A DNA stretch of 64,000 nt from Pseudonocardia humida (GTDB lineage Bacteria > Actinomycetota > Actinomycetes > Mycobacteriales > Pseudonocardiaceae): positions 1 through 64,000 of the forward strand of contig NZ_JAGSOV010000078.1 of assembly GCF_023898865.1 (NCBI RefSeq), read 5' to 3'. The position numbers were made by a program, and so were the translations under genes. Shown piece after piece: positions 53,822 to 62,456 of this stretch. The notes beneath the pieces are model-generated. The model saw only the letters and a program-made list of their open reading frames with translations, was not told the origin of the DNA and searched no databases. Position 1 is the first letter of the stretch. Every line of letters begins with the position of its first letter.

Positions 53822-54691
53822 TTGAGCGATCTCCTGCAGTTCGTCGTCGCCGGGCTGTCGTCGGGGGCGATCTACGCGCTGGTCGCGATGGGCTTCGTCG
53901 CGGTGTTCTCGGTCAGCGGGGTGATCAACCTGGCGCAGGGCGAGTTCGCGGCCATCGCCGGGCTGTCCGCGCTGAGCTTCACCGATGCCGGGCTGCCGCT
54001 GCCGGTGGCGATGCTGCTCGCGCTGCTGGTCGTGGCCGTGGTCGCGGTGCTGATGCAGCGGCTGGCCATCGCCCCGGTGCGCCGGATGACGACGCTCGTG
54101 TCGATCATCCTGACGCTGGGCGTGTCGACGGCGCTCAAGGCGCTGCTGCTGCTGATCTACGGGCCGCAGGGGCGCGGGCTGGCCCCGCTGCCCGGGGCCG
54201 ACCTGGTGATCGGCGGGGTGTCGGTGCGCGCCCAGGAGCTGTGGATCCTGGGCATCACGGCGGTCGTCGCGGTCGCGGTGGCCGTCTTCTACGACCGCAC
54301 GGTGCTGGGCAAGGCGCTGCGGGCGTGCGCAGAGCAGCCGATCGCCGCGCGGCTGGTCGGCATCTCGCCGAAGGCCGCGGCGACGGTCGCGTTCGCCGTG
54401 GCCGGGCTGCTCGGCGCGGTGGCCGGCGTGCTGGCCAGCCCGATCCAGCTCACCCAGTGGGACTCCGGGCTGCTGCTCGGGCTCAAGGGCTTCGTGGCGG
54501 CCACGCTCGGCGGGCTGGTGTCGATCCGCGGGGCGGTGCTCGGTGGGCTGGTGCTCGGCGTGCTGGAGTCGCTGACCGCGGGCTACATCGACTCCGGCTA
54601 CCGCGACGCCGTGGCGTTCGTGCTGCTCATCGTGGTCCTGGTGGCCCGGCCGGGCGGGGTCTTCGGGCGGCACGCCGAGGCGAGGGTCTAG
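53822..54691 (+). CDS. livH: Branched-chain amino acid type ABC permease LivH
   Basis: The 289-residue inner-membrane protein starts LSDLLQFVVAGLSSGAIYALVAMGFV and has the LivH hallmarks VINLAQGEFAAIAG and GKALRACAEQPIAARLVGI (coupling region). About eight helices are evident. I start at TTG 53822 because the purine-rich GCGAGGGAGTG precedes it and because the longer frame runs into the leader repeat. It pairs with the LivM part of the next gene. Confidence 0.93.
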   Translation: MSDLLQFVVAGLSSGAIYALVAMGFVAVFSVSGVINLAQGEFAAIAGLSALSFTDAGLPLPVAMLLALLVVAVVAVLMQRLAIAPVRRMTTLVSIILTLGVSTALKALLLLIYGPQGRGLAPLPGADLVIGGVSVRAQELWILGITAVVAVAVAVFYDRTVLGKALRACAEQPIAARLVGISPKAAATVAFAVAGLLGAVAGVLASPIQLTQWDSGLLLGLKGFVAATLGGLVSIRGAVLGGLVLGVLESLTAGYIDSGYRDAVAFVLLIVVLVARPGGVFGRHAEARV

Positions 54692-54696
54692 CCGGC

Positions 54697-56556
54697 ATGA
54701 AAACCCGTTCGGACGTCGTCGGCGTCGTGCTGCTGCTGGTGGTGCTGCTCCTGCTGCCGCTGGTGCTGCCGGTCTGGGTCACCGGCACGGCCGTCTACGC
54801 CACCATCTACGCGATCGCCGCGGTCGGGCTGTCGCTGCTGATGGGGCTGGCCGGGCAGGTCAGCCTGGGCCACGCCGCGTTCTTCGCGGTGGGCGCCTAC
54901 ACCCAGGGCATCCTGGTCACCCGCACCGCCGTGCCCGGGCTGCTGTCCGCGGTGATCGCGGTCGCGCTGGCGATGCTGGCCGCGCTGCTGGTCGGGCTGC
55001 CGCTGCTGCGGCTGCGCGGGCACTACCTGGCGCTGGCCACGCTCGGGCTGGGCATCATCCTGACCGTCGTGGCGATCGAGACGCCCTTCCTGGGCGCCAC
55101 CTCCGGCATCTTCGGCATCGACAAGCCCGAGTTCGGGGGGCGCCGCTACGACTCCCCGGTCGAGTACCTCTGGCTGCTCACCCCGGTGGTGGTCCTGGCG
55201 ATCGTGGGCGCGCGCAACCTCGTGCAGAGCCGGGTGGGGCGCGCGCTGGGCGCGGTGAACGACTCCGAGGTGGCCGCCGAGACCCTCGGCGTCGACACGT
55301 TCCGCCTGCGGCTGCAGGTGTTCGTGCTCTCGGCCGGCTACGCCGGGGTCGCCGGGGTGTTCTTCGCGCACTGGCTGGCCGTGGTCAACCCGAACGCCGC
55401 CAACTTCGCGCTGTCGGTGGAGTTCCTGCTGATGGCGGTGCTCGGCGGGCTCGGCACGGTGTGGGGCGCGGTGGTCGGCGGGTTCGCCGTGGAGTTCCTC
55501 GACGAGGGGCTGCGCGAGGTCGTGCCGCTGGTCGTGCCCGGGGCCACCGGCGAGGTGCAGCTCATCGGGTTCGGCATCGTGCTGACGCTCGTGATGATCT
55601 TCCTGCCGGGCGGGCTGCACCAGCTGTTCCGGACGCTCACCCGGCGCTGGGCCCCGGTCCCCGCGGCCGTGGAGGGTACCGCGGCCGGCCTCGGCGACGG
55701 CCCGCTGCTGGCCCGGGAGGGCCGACCGGAGCCCGGCACGGTGCTGCTGTCGGTGCGCGGGCTCACCAAGCACTACGGCGGCGTCACCGCCGTCGACGGC
55801 GTCGACCTCGACGTCGCCGCGGGCGAGATCGTCGCGCTGATCGGGCCCAACGGGGCGGGCAAGACCACCTGCTTCAACATGGTCAGCGGGGTCGTGGAGC
55901 CCAGCGCGGGCACCGTCGAGGTGGCGGGTACCCGCATCGACGGCCGCAAGCCGCACGTCTTCGCCGCCGCCCGCGCCACCCGCACCTTCCAGAACCTGCA
56001 GGTCTTCGGCTCGGCGACGGTGCTGGGCAACGTGATGGTCGGTCGGCACCTGCGCAGCCGGGTCGGCCTGCTGCGCGGGATGCTCGGGTTCGCCGCCCGC
56101 CGCGAGGAGCGCGAGATCGTCGCCGCGGCCCGCGAGGTGATCGACATGGTCGGGCTGACCGCCGACGCCGACCGCCCGGCCGCCGACCTGCCCTTCGGCC
56201 GGCAGCGGCTGATGGAGGTGGCCCGCGCCCTGGCCGTGGAGCCCGACCTGCTGCTGCTCGACGAGCCGATGGCCGGGCTCTCCGGGGCCGAGCGGCGCGA
56301 CCTGGCCCGCCTGCTGCGCAGGCTGCGCGCGGGCGGGATGGGGATCGTGCTGGTCGAGCACGACGTCGAGGCGGTGCTGGCGCTGGCCGACCGGGTCGCC
56401 GTCCTCGACGACGGCGTGCGCATCGCCCTGGGCACGCCCCAGGAGGTCCGCGACGACCCCGCCGTGGTGGCGGCCTACCTCGGGGTGGACGACGACGACC
56501 CGGAGGCCGAGCGCGCCGCTCAGGCCCTGGCCGAGGTGACCCACGATGAGCGCTGA
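54697..56556 (+). CDS. livM-livG: Fused LivM permease and LivG ATPase
   Basis: The 619-residue protein joins two normally separate subunits. Residues 1-310 are LivM-like (GLAGQVSLGHAAFFAVGAYTQ, GRALGAVNDSEVAAETLG). After a linker, residues 350-600 are a LivG-like ATPase with Walker A GPNGAGKTT, a weak signature region DLPFGRQRLMEVARAL, Walker B LLLLDEPMAGL and the H-loop VEHDVEAV. The fusion forces a 1:1 ratio. ATG 54697 lies 6 bp after the livH stop. Confidence 0.93.
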   Translation: MKTRSDVVGVVLLLVVLLLLPLVLPVWVTGTAVYATIYAIAAVGLSLLMGLAGQVSLGHAAFFAVGAYTQGILVTRTAVPGLLSAVIAVALAMLAALLVGLPLLRLRGHYLALATLGLGIILTVVAIETPFLGATSGIFGIDKPEFGGRRYDSPVEYLWLLTPVVVLAIVGARNLVQSRVGRALGAVNDSEVAAETLGVDTFRLRLQVFVLSAGYAGVAGVFFAHWLAVVNPNAANFALSVEFLLMAVLGGLGTVWGAVVGGFAVEFLDEGLREVVPLVVPGATGEVQLIGFGIVLTLVMIFLPGGLHQLFRTLTRRWAPVPAAVEGTAAGLGDGPLLAREGRPEPGTVLLSVRGLTKHYGGVTAVDGVDLDVAAGEIVALIGPNGAGKTTCFNMVSGVVEPSAGTVEVAGTRIDGRKPHVFAAARATRTFQNLQVFGSATVLGNVMVGRHLRSRVGLLRGMLGFAARREEREIVAAAREVIDMVGLTADADRPAADLPFGRQRLMEVARALAVEPDLLLLDEPMAGLSGAERRDLARLLRRLRAGGMGIVLVEHDVEAVLALADRVAVLDDGVRIALGTPQEVRDDPAVVAAYLGVDDDDPEAERAAQALAEVTHDER

Positions 56557-57316
56557 GAAGACGGGCGCCGAGAACCCGGGCAGCGGGCAGGGGATCGAGG
56601 CCGTCGACCTGGAGGCGGGCTACGGGCGGATCGAGGTCCTGCACGGGCTGTCCCTGGCCGCCGAGCCCGGCGAGATCGTCGCGGTCGTCGGGGCGAACGG
56701 CGCGGGCAAGTCGACCCTGCTGCGGGCGCTGTCCGGGCTGATCGCGCCGACCGCGGGCCGGGTGCGGCTGGGCGGGGCCGACGTCACCGGCCGGGGCCCG
56801 GAGGCCATCGCCGCCGCCGGGCTGGCGCACGTCCCGGAGAACCGGCTGGTGTTCCCGACCCTCACTGTCGACGACAACCTCACCCTGGGCGCCTGGACCC
56901 GCCGCCGCGACAAGGCCGGCCTGCGGCAGCGCCGCGAGCGGGTCCTGGAGTACTTCCCGCGCCTCGCCGACCGCCTCGGCCAGGCCGCGGGCACGCTCTC
57001 CGGCGGCGAGCAGCAGATGCTGTCGATCGGCCGCGGCCTGATGGCGCGCCCGTCGGTGCTGGTGCTCGACGAGCCCAGCCTCGGGCTCGCGCCGCGCGTC
57101 GTCCGGGAGATCTTCGCGACGCTCGGCAGGCTCCGCTCGGCGGAGGGGCTGGCGATCGTGCTGGTGGAGCAGAACGTGCGGGCGGCGTTCAAGGTCGCCG
57201 ACCGGGCCACGGTGCTCGACCGCGGCCGGGTCCTGCTCGAGGGGGTGCCGAGCGACCTGCTGGCCGACGACCGCGTCCAGCAGGCCTACCTCGGCGGCGG
57301 CTACGCGGTCGACTAG
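56546..57316 (+). CDS. livF: Branched-chain amino acid type ABC ATPase LivF
   Basis: The 256-residue ATPase has Walker A GANGAGKSTLLRAL, signature LSGGEQQMLSIGRGL, Walker B VLVLDEPSLGLAP and H-loop VEQNV, plus the LivF feature HVPENRLVFPTLTVDDNL. It is the second nucleotide-binding subunit and overlaps the fused gene by 11 bp. The stop overlaps that of the convergent GNAT gene by three bases. Confidence 0.95.
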   Translation: MSAEKTGAENPGSGQGIEAVDLEAGYGRIEVLHGLSLAAEPGEIVAVVGANGAGKSTLLRALSGLIAPTAGRVRLGGADVTGRGPEAIAAAGLAHVPENRLVFPTLTVDDNLTLGAWTRRRDKAGLRQRRERVLEYFPRLADRLGQAAGTLSGGEQQMLSIGRGLMARPSVLVLDEPSLGLAPRVVREIFATLGRLRSAEGLAIVLVEQNVRAAFKVADRATVLDRGRVLLEGVPSDLLADDRVQQAYLGGGYAVD

Positions 57317-57801
57317 AGCCGCCCGACCAGGTCGCGCGTCCAGGAGCGGAAGCCGACCCGCTCGTACAGCGCCACCGCCCCGGTGTTGATCTCCACGACG
57401 TTCACGGTCCAGAACGTGCAACCGCGCCGGAGCAACTCCTCGCGACCCGCCTCCAGCAGCGCCGTACCCGCGCCCGTGCCGCGGGCGGCGGGGGCGACGG
57501 CGAGCGACTCGACCTCGCCGCGCACGTCGCCGAGGTCGAACGTCGGCCCCGAGGGCACCAGCCGGAAGAACCCGTAGCCGATCGGCGCCGGCTCGTCGGG
57601 GCGGCGCGCGAACCGCAGGAACCCGCTGTCCTCGGCCAACCAGCGCCGGTACTGCACGTGCCGCATCTCCCAGGCCGCAGCCGCGTCGCGCACCGGCATC
57701 CTGGCGCCGATCACCTCCTCGTGGTGGGCGACCATCGAGCGCCACAGCGGCCCGATCGCCTCGACGTCGTCCACGGTCCCGGCCACGATCTCGATCTCCA
57801 C
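57313..57801 (-). CDS. GNAT-family N-acetyltransferase
   Basis: The 162-residue protein has the GNAT core VRGEVESLAVAPAARGTGAGTALLEAGREEL, with RGTGAG as the acetyl-CoA pyrophosphate loop. NVVEINTGAVALYERVGFRSWTRDLVG forms the C-terminal motif. The substrate is unknown. I start at GTG 57801 (VEIEIVAGTVDDV); longer readings lack family similarity. Confidence 0.88.
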   Translation of the reverse strand: MEIEIVAGTVDDVEAIGPLWRSMVAHHEEVIGARMPVRDAAAAWEMRHVQYRRWLAEDSGFLRFARRPDEPAPIGYGFFRLVPSGPTFDLGDVRGEVESLAVAPAARGTGAGTALLEAGREELLRRGCTFWTVNVVEINTGAVALYERVGFRSWTRDLVGRL

Positions 57802-57835
57802 CGCCCCGACGGTAATCGGTGCAACGGCCGGTGCC

Positions 57836-58225
57836 GTGCCGGCCACCGGGAGATACGGGCGCCACGGCGTCAGGGGGAACGCGCCGCTCGCGGTGCTGGT
57901 CCGCAACGGCGACGCCGGCGGCTTCGGCGTCGACGACCCGGCCGACGGGCTCGTCCTCACCCACGCCCCGCTCCCGGCCCCGGGCGGGGAACCGGAGGTC
58001 ACCCTGCTCCTGCGCGGCGGCGCCACCGCCGTCCTGCTGACGGTGCCGGCGGGGGTCGACCGCCTGGAGATCGCGCCGGTGGCGCGGCCGGGCGGGGCGG
58101 TGCCGTGCACGATCAGCGAGGGGTTGGCCGTGTGCACGATCGACGAGCACCCGAACGGCCAGGCGGTCGTCGTGACCGCCTTCCGCGGGCCGGGGGCGCC
58201 GGGCGTCGAGGTGTACCGGGGCTGA
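57836..58225 (+). CDS. Uncharacterised beta-rich protein
   Basis: The 129-residue frame (LAVLVRNGDAGGFGVDDPAD, VTLLLRGGATAVLLTVPAG, VPCTISEGLAVCTIDEHPNGQAVVVTAFRG) has a likely all-strand character, with two cysteines about 14 residues apart. It is divergent from the GNAT gene by about 35 bp and convergent with the GAF regulator. No family recognised; the reading is not secure. Confidence 0.5.
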   Translation: MPATGRYGRHGVRGNAPLAVLVRNGDAGGFGVDDPADGLVLTHAPLPAPGGEPEVTLLLRGGATAVLLTVPAGVDRLEIAPVARPGGAVPCTISEGLAVCTIDEHPNGQAVVVTAFRGPGAPGVEVYRG

Positions 58226-58236
58226 GGCGCGCCCCC

Positions 58237-59715
58237 TCAGCCCTCGGCCAGCAGCCGCGCGCGCCGCAGCGCGACCTCCCTGCGCCGCGGGTCGCCCAGC
58301 GCGAGCCGCTGCATGGCCCGGTCGTGGACCTGCAGGTCGTCGCGGCCCAGGGCGTGCGCGGCCAGCTCGGCCAGCAGCCCGGGGTCGTCGGCGTCCAGGA
58401 CGGCGTGGCGCAGCCCGGCGGCCAGCTCCTCGCGCAGCTCCCGGATCTCGGGGGCGTCCGAGCGGGGGAGCAGCGGTCCCGCGCAGGCCCGCAGGGCCTC
58501 CGCGGGCTGCCCGGCGCGCAACGCGCGGCGGACCGCGCCGAAGTCGGAGTCCACGGCGGCGGCCAACCGGTACGGGCGGGTGCGCAGCACGTCGGAGCCG
58601 ATCAGGCCGCGCAGCCGGAGGATCTCGCCGCGCACCGTCGTCGGGTTGCCCTCGTCGCCGTAGAGCAGCAGCGCCAGCCGTTCGGCGGTGAGGCCGTCGG
58701 GGTGCAGTGCGAGCACCGTCAGCAGTTCGGCGGGGCGCAGCGTGAGCGGGACGGGACTGCCGTCGAGCAGCGCGGTGGGGGCGCCGTCGCCGGTGAACCG
58801 CAGCGACAGCGCCCTGCGCTGCTGGGGCGCGGCGGCCCGCTGCGGCGCCCGCAGCAGGTAGCCCTCCGGCAGCGGCTCGACCAGCATCTCGCGGCCGTCG
58901 TCGAGGCGGACGCGGTCGGTGCCGGCCGGCAGCGTCACCCGCTCGGGCCACATGCCGTACGGCTCACCTGCGATGATGCGCCCCGTCGGAGTGACGAGGG
59001 CTCCGGAACGGCCCCTGAGGCTGCTCAGATGGGGCATGTTCCGCACCCGCAGCCGCTCGTCGGCGATCGCCATCCGCACCCGCAGCTGGTGCTCGGCGAG
59101 CTGGGCGGTGGCCGACACCAGCTGCACCATCGCCGGGTGCACGGTGTGCAGGGGACCGGAGATGTCGACGGCCCCCAGTACCGTGCCGGTGTCCGGGTCG
59201 TGCACGGGAGCCGCTGCGCAGGTCCAGGCGTGGTAGGCGCGGACCAGGTGCTCGGCCGAGTGGATCTGCACCGCGGTGTCCACGGCCAGCGCCGTGCCCA
59301 TCGCGTTGGTGCCGATGGCGTCCTCGCTCCACGCGGTGCCCGGGAACAGGCCGACGTCGTCGGCGGCGCTCAGCACGCGGGCGGCGCCCTCGCGCCACAG
59401 GATCGTGCCGTCCGCGTCGGTGACCAGCATCATGTGCATCGCCTCGTCGGCGATGCTCACCAGCGTGCTGCGCAGCAGCGGCAGCACGTCCGAGAGCGGG
59501 TGCGCCTGGCGCAGCTCCACCACGTCGTCCGCGGGCACCACGACCGGCGGGGTGCGGCTGTCCGGGTCGACGTGCGCGGCGAGGCTGCGCCGCCACGACT
59601 CGGACACCAGCGGGCGCGGATCGGCGGGCCCCTGCCCGCCGGCGAGCACCGCGTCGAAGACCTCGTGCAGCAGGTGCGCGTGGTCAGCGGGGTCGCGTGC
59701 CCCTCGAGTCGTCAT
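58237..59715 (-). CDS. GAF-type transcriptional regulator with C-terminal winged helix
   Basis: The 492-residue protein opens with LVSESWRRSLAAHVDPD, typical of sigma54-type activators of the acetoin/AcoR group. A GAF domain follows (MLVTDADGTILWREGAARV, IGTNAMGTALAVDTAVQIHSAEH). Instead of an AAA+ domain, the C-terminus has a winged-helix region TLRPAELLTVLALHPDGLTAERLALLLYG and a helical tail, as in actinobacterial variants. It is divergent from the LuxR-type regulator. ATG 59715 is preferred over 59733. Confidence 0.85.
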   Translation of the reverse strand: MTTRGARDPADHAHLLHEVFDAVLAGGQGPADPRPLVSESWRRSLAAHVDPDSRTPPVVVPADDVVELRQAHPLSDVLPLLRSTLVSIADEAMHMMLVTDADGTILWREGAARVLSAADDVGLFPGTAWSEDAIGTNAMGTALAVDTAVQIHSAEHLVRAYHAWTCAAAPVHDPDTGTVLGAVDISGPLHTVHPAMVQLVSATAQLAEHQLRVRMAIADERLRVRNMPHLSSLRGRSGALVTPTGRIIAGEPYGMWPERVTLPAGTDRVRLDDGREMLVEPLPEGYLLRAPQRAAAPQQRRALSLRFTGDGAPTALLDGSPVPLTLRPAELLTVLALHPDGLTAERLALLLYGDEGNPTTVRGEILRLRGLIGSDVLRTRPYRLAAAVDSDFGAVRRALRAGQPAEALRACAGPLLPRSDAPEIRELREELAAGLRHAVLDADDPGLLAELAAHALGRDDLQVHDRAMQRLALGDPRRREVALRRARLLAEG

Positions 59716-59900
59716 CAGCACTCCGAGCGTCATCGCCCCAGGACGGGCACATCATCACCCACTGCTCCTAATGCAGCAAGACACGCGTCACGTGCAACGT
59801 TCTGGCAACGCGGTAGTTCCTACAGTCCACAACAACCTCGGTCGTCGCCAGCCATGCCGTCGACCGTCACACACCACGGATCGCCGAGGAGGGTGTGCCC

Positions 59901-60626
59901 GTGACCACGGACGCAGTTTTGGACGCTCGTCCAGCTTCGCTGGATCCCGGGGTCGGTGCCATCCCCACCGCCCGCCGCACGGCCCGCCTGCTCGTCGTCG
60001 ACTCCGAGGCGATCGTCCGCTTCGGGCTGCGCCAGCTGTTCGCCTCCGACCCCCAATTGGCCGTGATCGGTGAGGCCGCCACCCCGCGCGACGCCCTCGT
60101 CATCGCCGACCGCTGCCCGCCCGACCTCGTCGTGCTCGACGTCGACCTGGGCCGTGGCGACGCGGCGGGCGTCGACCTGGCTCGCATGCTGCTCGAACGC
60201 CACCGCGGGGTGCGGGTGCTGGTGCTGACCAGCAGCCGCGACCGCGACCTGATGATGCGCGCGGTGCGCCTGGGCGTGCACGGCTACCTGCGCAAGGGCG
60301 CCGAGACCGCGGACATCAGCCGGGCGGTGCACACCCTGCTGCGCGGCGAGAGCGTGTTCGACTCGCGCACCGGCTCGGTGGCCGCCGACGTGCTGCGCGA
60401 CGACGACCGGCCCCCGGTGCGCGGGCTGGGCGGGGCGATGCTGACCGAGCGGGAGAACCAGGTGCTGCGGCTGCTCGCGGTCGGCATGTCGAACCGGGAG
60501 ATCGGGCGCCGGCTGGTGATCAGCGAGGCTACGGTCAAGTTCCACGTCCGCAACCTGCGCGACAAGCTGGAGGTCCGGCGCCGCACGGAGATCGTCTACA
60601 CCGCGACGCGCCAGGGCATCGTCTGA
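59901..60626 (+). CDS. LuxR/NarL-family response regulator
   Basis: The 241-residue protein has a receiver domain (LLVVDSEAIVRFGLRQLF; probable phospho-acceptor Asp80 in PDLVVLDVDL) and a C-terminal LuxR helix-turn-helix LTERENQVLRLLAVGMSNREIGRRLVISEATVKFHVRNLRDKL. The receiver has S and E where the usual acidic pair sits (VDSEA), so phosphorylation may be altered. No histidine kinase is adjacent. Starts at GTG 59901 behind GAGGAG; GTG 59895 is an alternative. Confidence 0.9.
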   Translation: MTTDAVLDARPASLDPGVGAIPTARRTARLLVVDSEAIVRFGLRQLFASDPQLAVIGEAATPRDALVIADRCPPDLVVLDVDLGRGDAAGVDLARMLLERHRGVRVLVLTSSRDRDLMMRAVRLGVHGYLRKGAETADISRAVHTLLRGESVFDSRTGSVAADVLRDDDRPPVRGLGGAMLTERENQVLRLLAVGMSNREIGRRLVISEATVKFHVRNLRDKLEVRRRTEIVYTATRQGIV

Positions 60627-60646
60627 CCCGCACCCGGCTTCGCTAG

Positions 60647-60701
60647 GTTCAGGAAAGCCACGATCCTGCCCGCAGAGGGCGGCATCGTGGCTTTCCTGAA
60701 C
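60647..60701. repeat. 55-bp palindromic element, copy 4
   Basis: GTTCAGGAAAGCCACGATCC pairs with the right arm GGCATCGTGGCTTTCCTGAAC. The element is again 55 bp and lies 20 bp after the LuxR-type stop and 17 bp before the DUF4126 gene. Confidence 0.85.
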
Positions 60702-60718
60702 TCCGGGGGGCGGGTGCG

Positions 60719-61333
60719 ATGGAGCTGTTGCCGACGGTCGTGGCCAGCGGGTGGGCCAGCGGGATCAACGCCTACCTGTGCGTGGCGATCCTGGGGCTGC
60801 TGGGCCGTTTCGGCGGCGTCGAGGCCGTCCCCGAGGTGCTGACCCGCACCGACGTGCTGCTCGTCGCGGCGGCGCTGTACCTGGTGGAGTTCGTCGCCGA
60901 CAAGGTGCCCTACCTGGACTCGATCTGGGACGCGCTCTCCACGGCCGTCCGGCCGACGGCCGGCGTCGTGCTCGGCATGCTGCTGGCCGGCGACGCGTCC
61001 TCGGTCGAGCAGGCCGTGCTGGCCGCGACCGGTGGCGGGACGGCGCTGGTCAGCCACCTGGTCAAGGGCGGGCTGCGGCTGGTGGTCAACACCTCGCCGG
61101 AGCCGGTGACCAACATCGGCACCAGCCTCGGCGAGGACGTCGCCGTGGCGGGGGTGGCGGCCATGGCCGTGCTCAACCCGGTCCCGGCGGCGATCATCGC
61201 CGGGTTCCTGCTGGTCATCGGGTTGCTGCTACTGATCTTCCTGTGGCAGCGGGTGCGCCGGGGCTACCGGCGCCTGCAGGACTGGCGGGCCCGCCGCCGC
61301 GCCGGGGCCCCCACCCGCCCTACCCACCTCTGA
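60719..61333 (+). CDS. DUF4126 membrane protein
   Basis: The 204-residue protein matches DUF4126: ASGINAYLCVAILGLLGRFG, then EFVADKVPYLDSIWDAL, then VSHLVKGGLRLVVNTSPEP. A final hydrophobic helix precedes a basic tail. Five hydrophobic segments suggest an inner-membrane protein. Function unknown. Confidence 0.88.
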   Translation: MELLPTVVASGWASGINAYLCVAILGLLGRFGGVEAVPEVLTRTDVLLVAAALYLVEFVADKVPYLDSIWDALSTAVRPTAGVVLGMLLAGDASSVEQAVLAATGGGTALVSHLVKGGLRLVVNTSPEPVTNIGTSLGEDVAVAGVAAMAVLNPVPAAIIAGFLLVIGLLLLIFLWQRVRRGYRRLQDWRARRRAGAPTRPTHL

Positions 61334-61366
61334 CTCTGAGCTCGCCCCCCCGCCCGGCACCGCGCC

Positions 61367-61421
61367 CGTCAGGAAAGCCACCATCAGGACGCCGGACGTC
61401 CTGATGGTGGCTTTCCTGACG
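61367..61421. repeat. 55-bp palindromic element, copy 5
   Basis: CGTCAGGAAAGCCACCATCA pairs with TGATGGTGGCTTTCCTGACG. It lies between convergent genes, and its right half also codes for the last 12 residues and the stop of the downstream regulator. Confidence 0.85.
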
Positions 61422-61980
61422 CGTCGGCCGGGGGAGCGGGGTCCGGGCGGGTGTCGGGGATCAGCAGGGTGGACAGCACCCGGCGGGTGCGGCCCGGGGC
61501 CGGTGCGTTGTCGAGGAACGGGGCGATCGCCTCGCCCAGGCGCTCCGCGAGCGCCCGCAGCTCGTCGTCGGTCAGCAGCAGGGCGGCCTGGCGGAAGGAC
61601 ACGCCGTCGCGCGCCGGGTCGATGTCCGGGCGCTCCAGGTAGCGGTCGAGGTCGGCGGCGAGGCCCGCGGTGAACACGGTGAACATCGCGCGCAGGCCGT
61701 CGGCGTCGGCGGGGTCGCCGTCGCCCGCGCCGGTGTGGAGGGCATAGGTGCGCTCGACGGCGCCGCGCACCCGGCGCTCGTCGACGACCTCGAGCACGCC
61801 GGCCTCGGCCAGGGCGCCCACCTGCCGGTAGAGGCTCGTCGAGGGGATCTCGGGGAGCGCGTCGCGCAGCTCGCCGGTGGTCATGCTGCGCCCGATCAGC
61901 GCCTGGGTGATCCGCCAGCGCACGGGGTGGCGCAGCAGGTCGACGAGGCTCGGTCCGGAGGCCATGCGCACCGTTCCCAA
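61384..61980 (-). CDS. ArsR-like winged-helix regulator with repeat-derived C-terminus
   Basis: The protein of about 198 residues has an HTH region (SLVDLLRHPVRWRITQALIGRSMTTGELRDALPEIPSTSLYRQVGAL) and a wing with RRVRGAVERTYAL, followed by helices. The last 12 residues, ASGKPPSGRPAS, come from copy 5 of the 55-bp palindrome, which also supplies the stop. TTG 61980 or ATG 61965 may be the start. A perfect palindrome at 61987-62012 directly upstream is a likely operator. Confidence 0.85.
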   Translation of the reverse strand: MGTVRMASGPSLVDLLRHPVRWRITQALIGRSMTTGELRDALPEIPSTSLYRQVGALAEAGVLEVVDERRVRGAVERTYALHTGAGDGDPADADGLRAMFTVFTAGLAADLDRYLERPDIDPARDGVSFRQAALLLTDDELRALAERLGEAIAPFLDNAPAPGRTRRVLSTLLIPDTRPDPAPPADASGKPPSGRPAS

Positions 61981-61986
61981 TTCTGG

Positions 61987-62012
61987 TATCGTTCCCGGTG
62001 TTGGGAACGATA
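61987..62012. promoter_or_regulatory. Perfect palindromic operator
   Basis: TATCGTTCCC-GGTGTT-GGGAACGATA has 10-bp perfect arms with a 6-bp spacer. A partial extra copy (GTTCCCAA) lies on the regulator side at 61973-61980. It sits between the divergent ArsR-like regulator and the gene at 62034 and could control both. Confidence 0.8.
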
Positions 62013-62033
62013 CGACCTGTGGAGGCGATCAGT

Positions 62034-62456
62034 GTGGCGCACGTGCACATCGACGACACGACCGTGACAGTCGTCCTGTCCTGGTGGGAGCGGCCGTTCG
62101 CGGGCGGGCGCGCGCGGATGGAGGTGCCGCGGACGGCCGTCCGGGAGATCGCCACCGTCGACCGCCCGACCCGGGTGACCGCCACTGGCCTCCTGCGGTC
62201 GGGCGTGCAGGTGACCGGGGTGCTCAAGGTCGGGCGCTGGGGCATGGAGTCCCGCACCCGGCGGTGGGTCAGCGTCCGGCGGAGCGTGCCGGCGCTGCGG
62301 ATCTCCCTGGACGGCGAGCGCGCCGGCCTGCCCTACGACGAGTTGCTGATCAGCACGTCGGCCGCCGATGCAGATCTCGTGAACGGAAAGCAGGATCGGG
62401 ACCCTGCTTTCCGTTCACGAAGAGATCAGCCGAAGAAGACCTCGGCCTCGGCGTAG
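62034..62456 (+). CDS. Uncharacterised protein under divergent control
   Basis: The 140-residue frame begins VAHVHIDDTTVTVVLSWWER and continues with several predicted strands and basic stretches (RTRRWVSVRRSVPALRISLDGERAGLPYDELLIST). GGAGG at 62021 precedes GTG 62034. The last 25 residues read through a strong hairpin (62377-62420) and into the end of the phosphofructokinase gene, so the native end may have been lost. Confidence 0.7.
   Translation: MAHVHIDDTTVTVVLSWWERPFAGGRARMEVPRTAVREIATVDRPTRVTATGLLRSGVQVTGVLKVGRWGMESRTRRWVSVRRSVPALRISLDGERAGLPYDELLISTSAADADLVNGKQDRDPAFRSRRDQPKKTSASA
62377..62420. terminator. Hairpin with 18-bp perfect arms before the pfk stop
   Basis: The arms 62377-62394 and 62403-62420 (TCGTGAACGGAAAGCAGG and its exact complement) flank an 8-base loop. 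It could end transcription from both sides. It differs in sequence from the 55-bp family. Confidence 0.75.
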
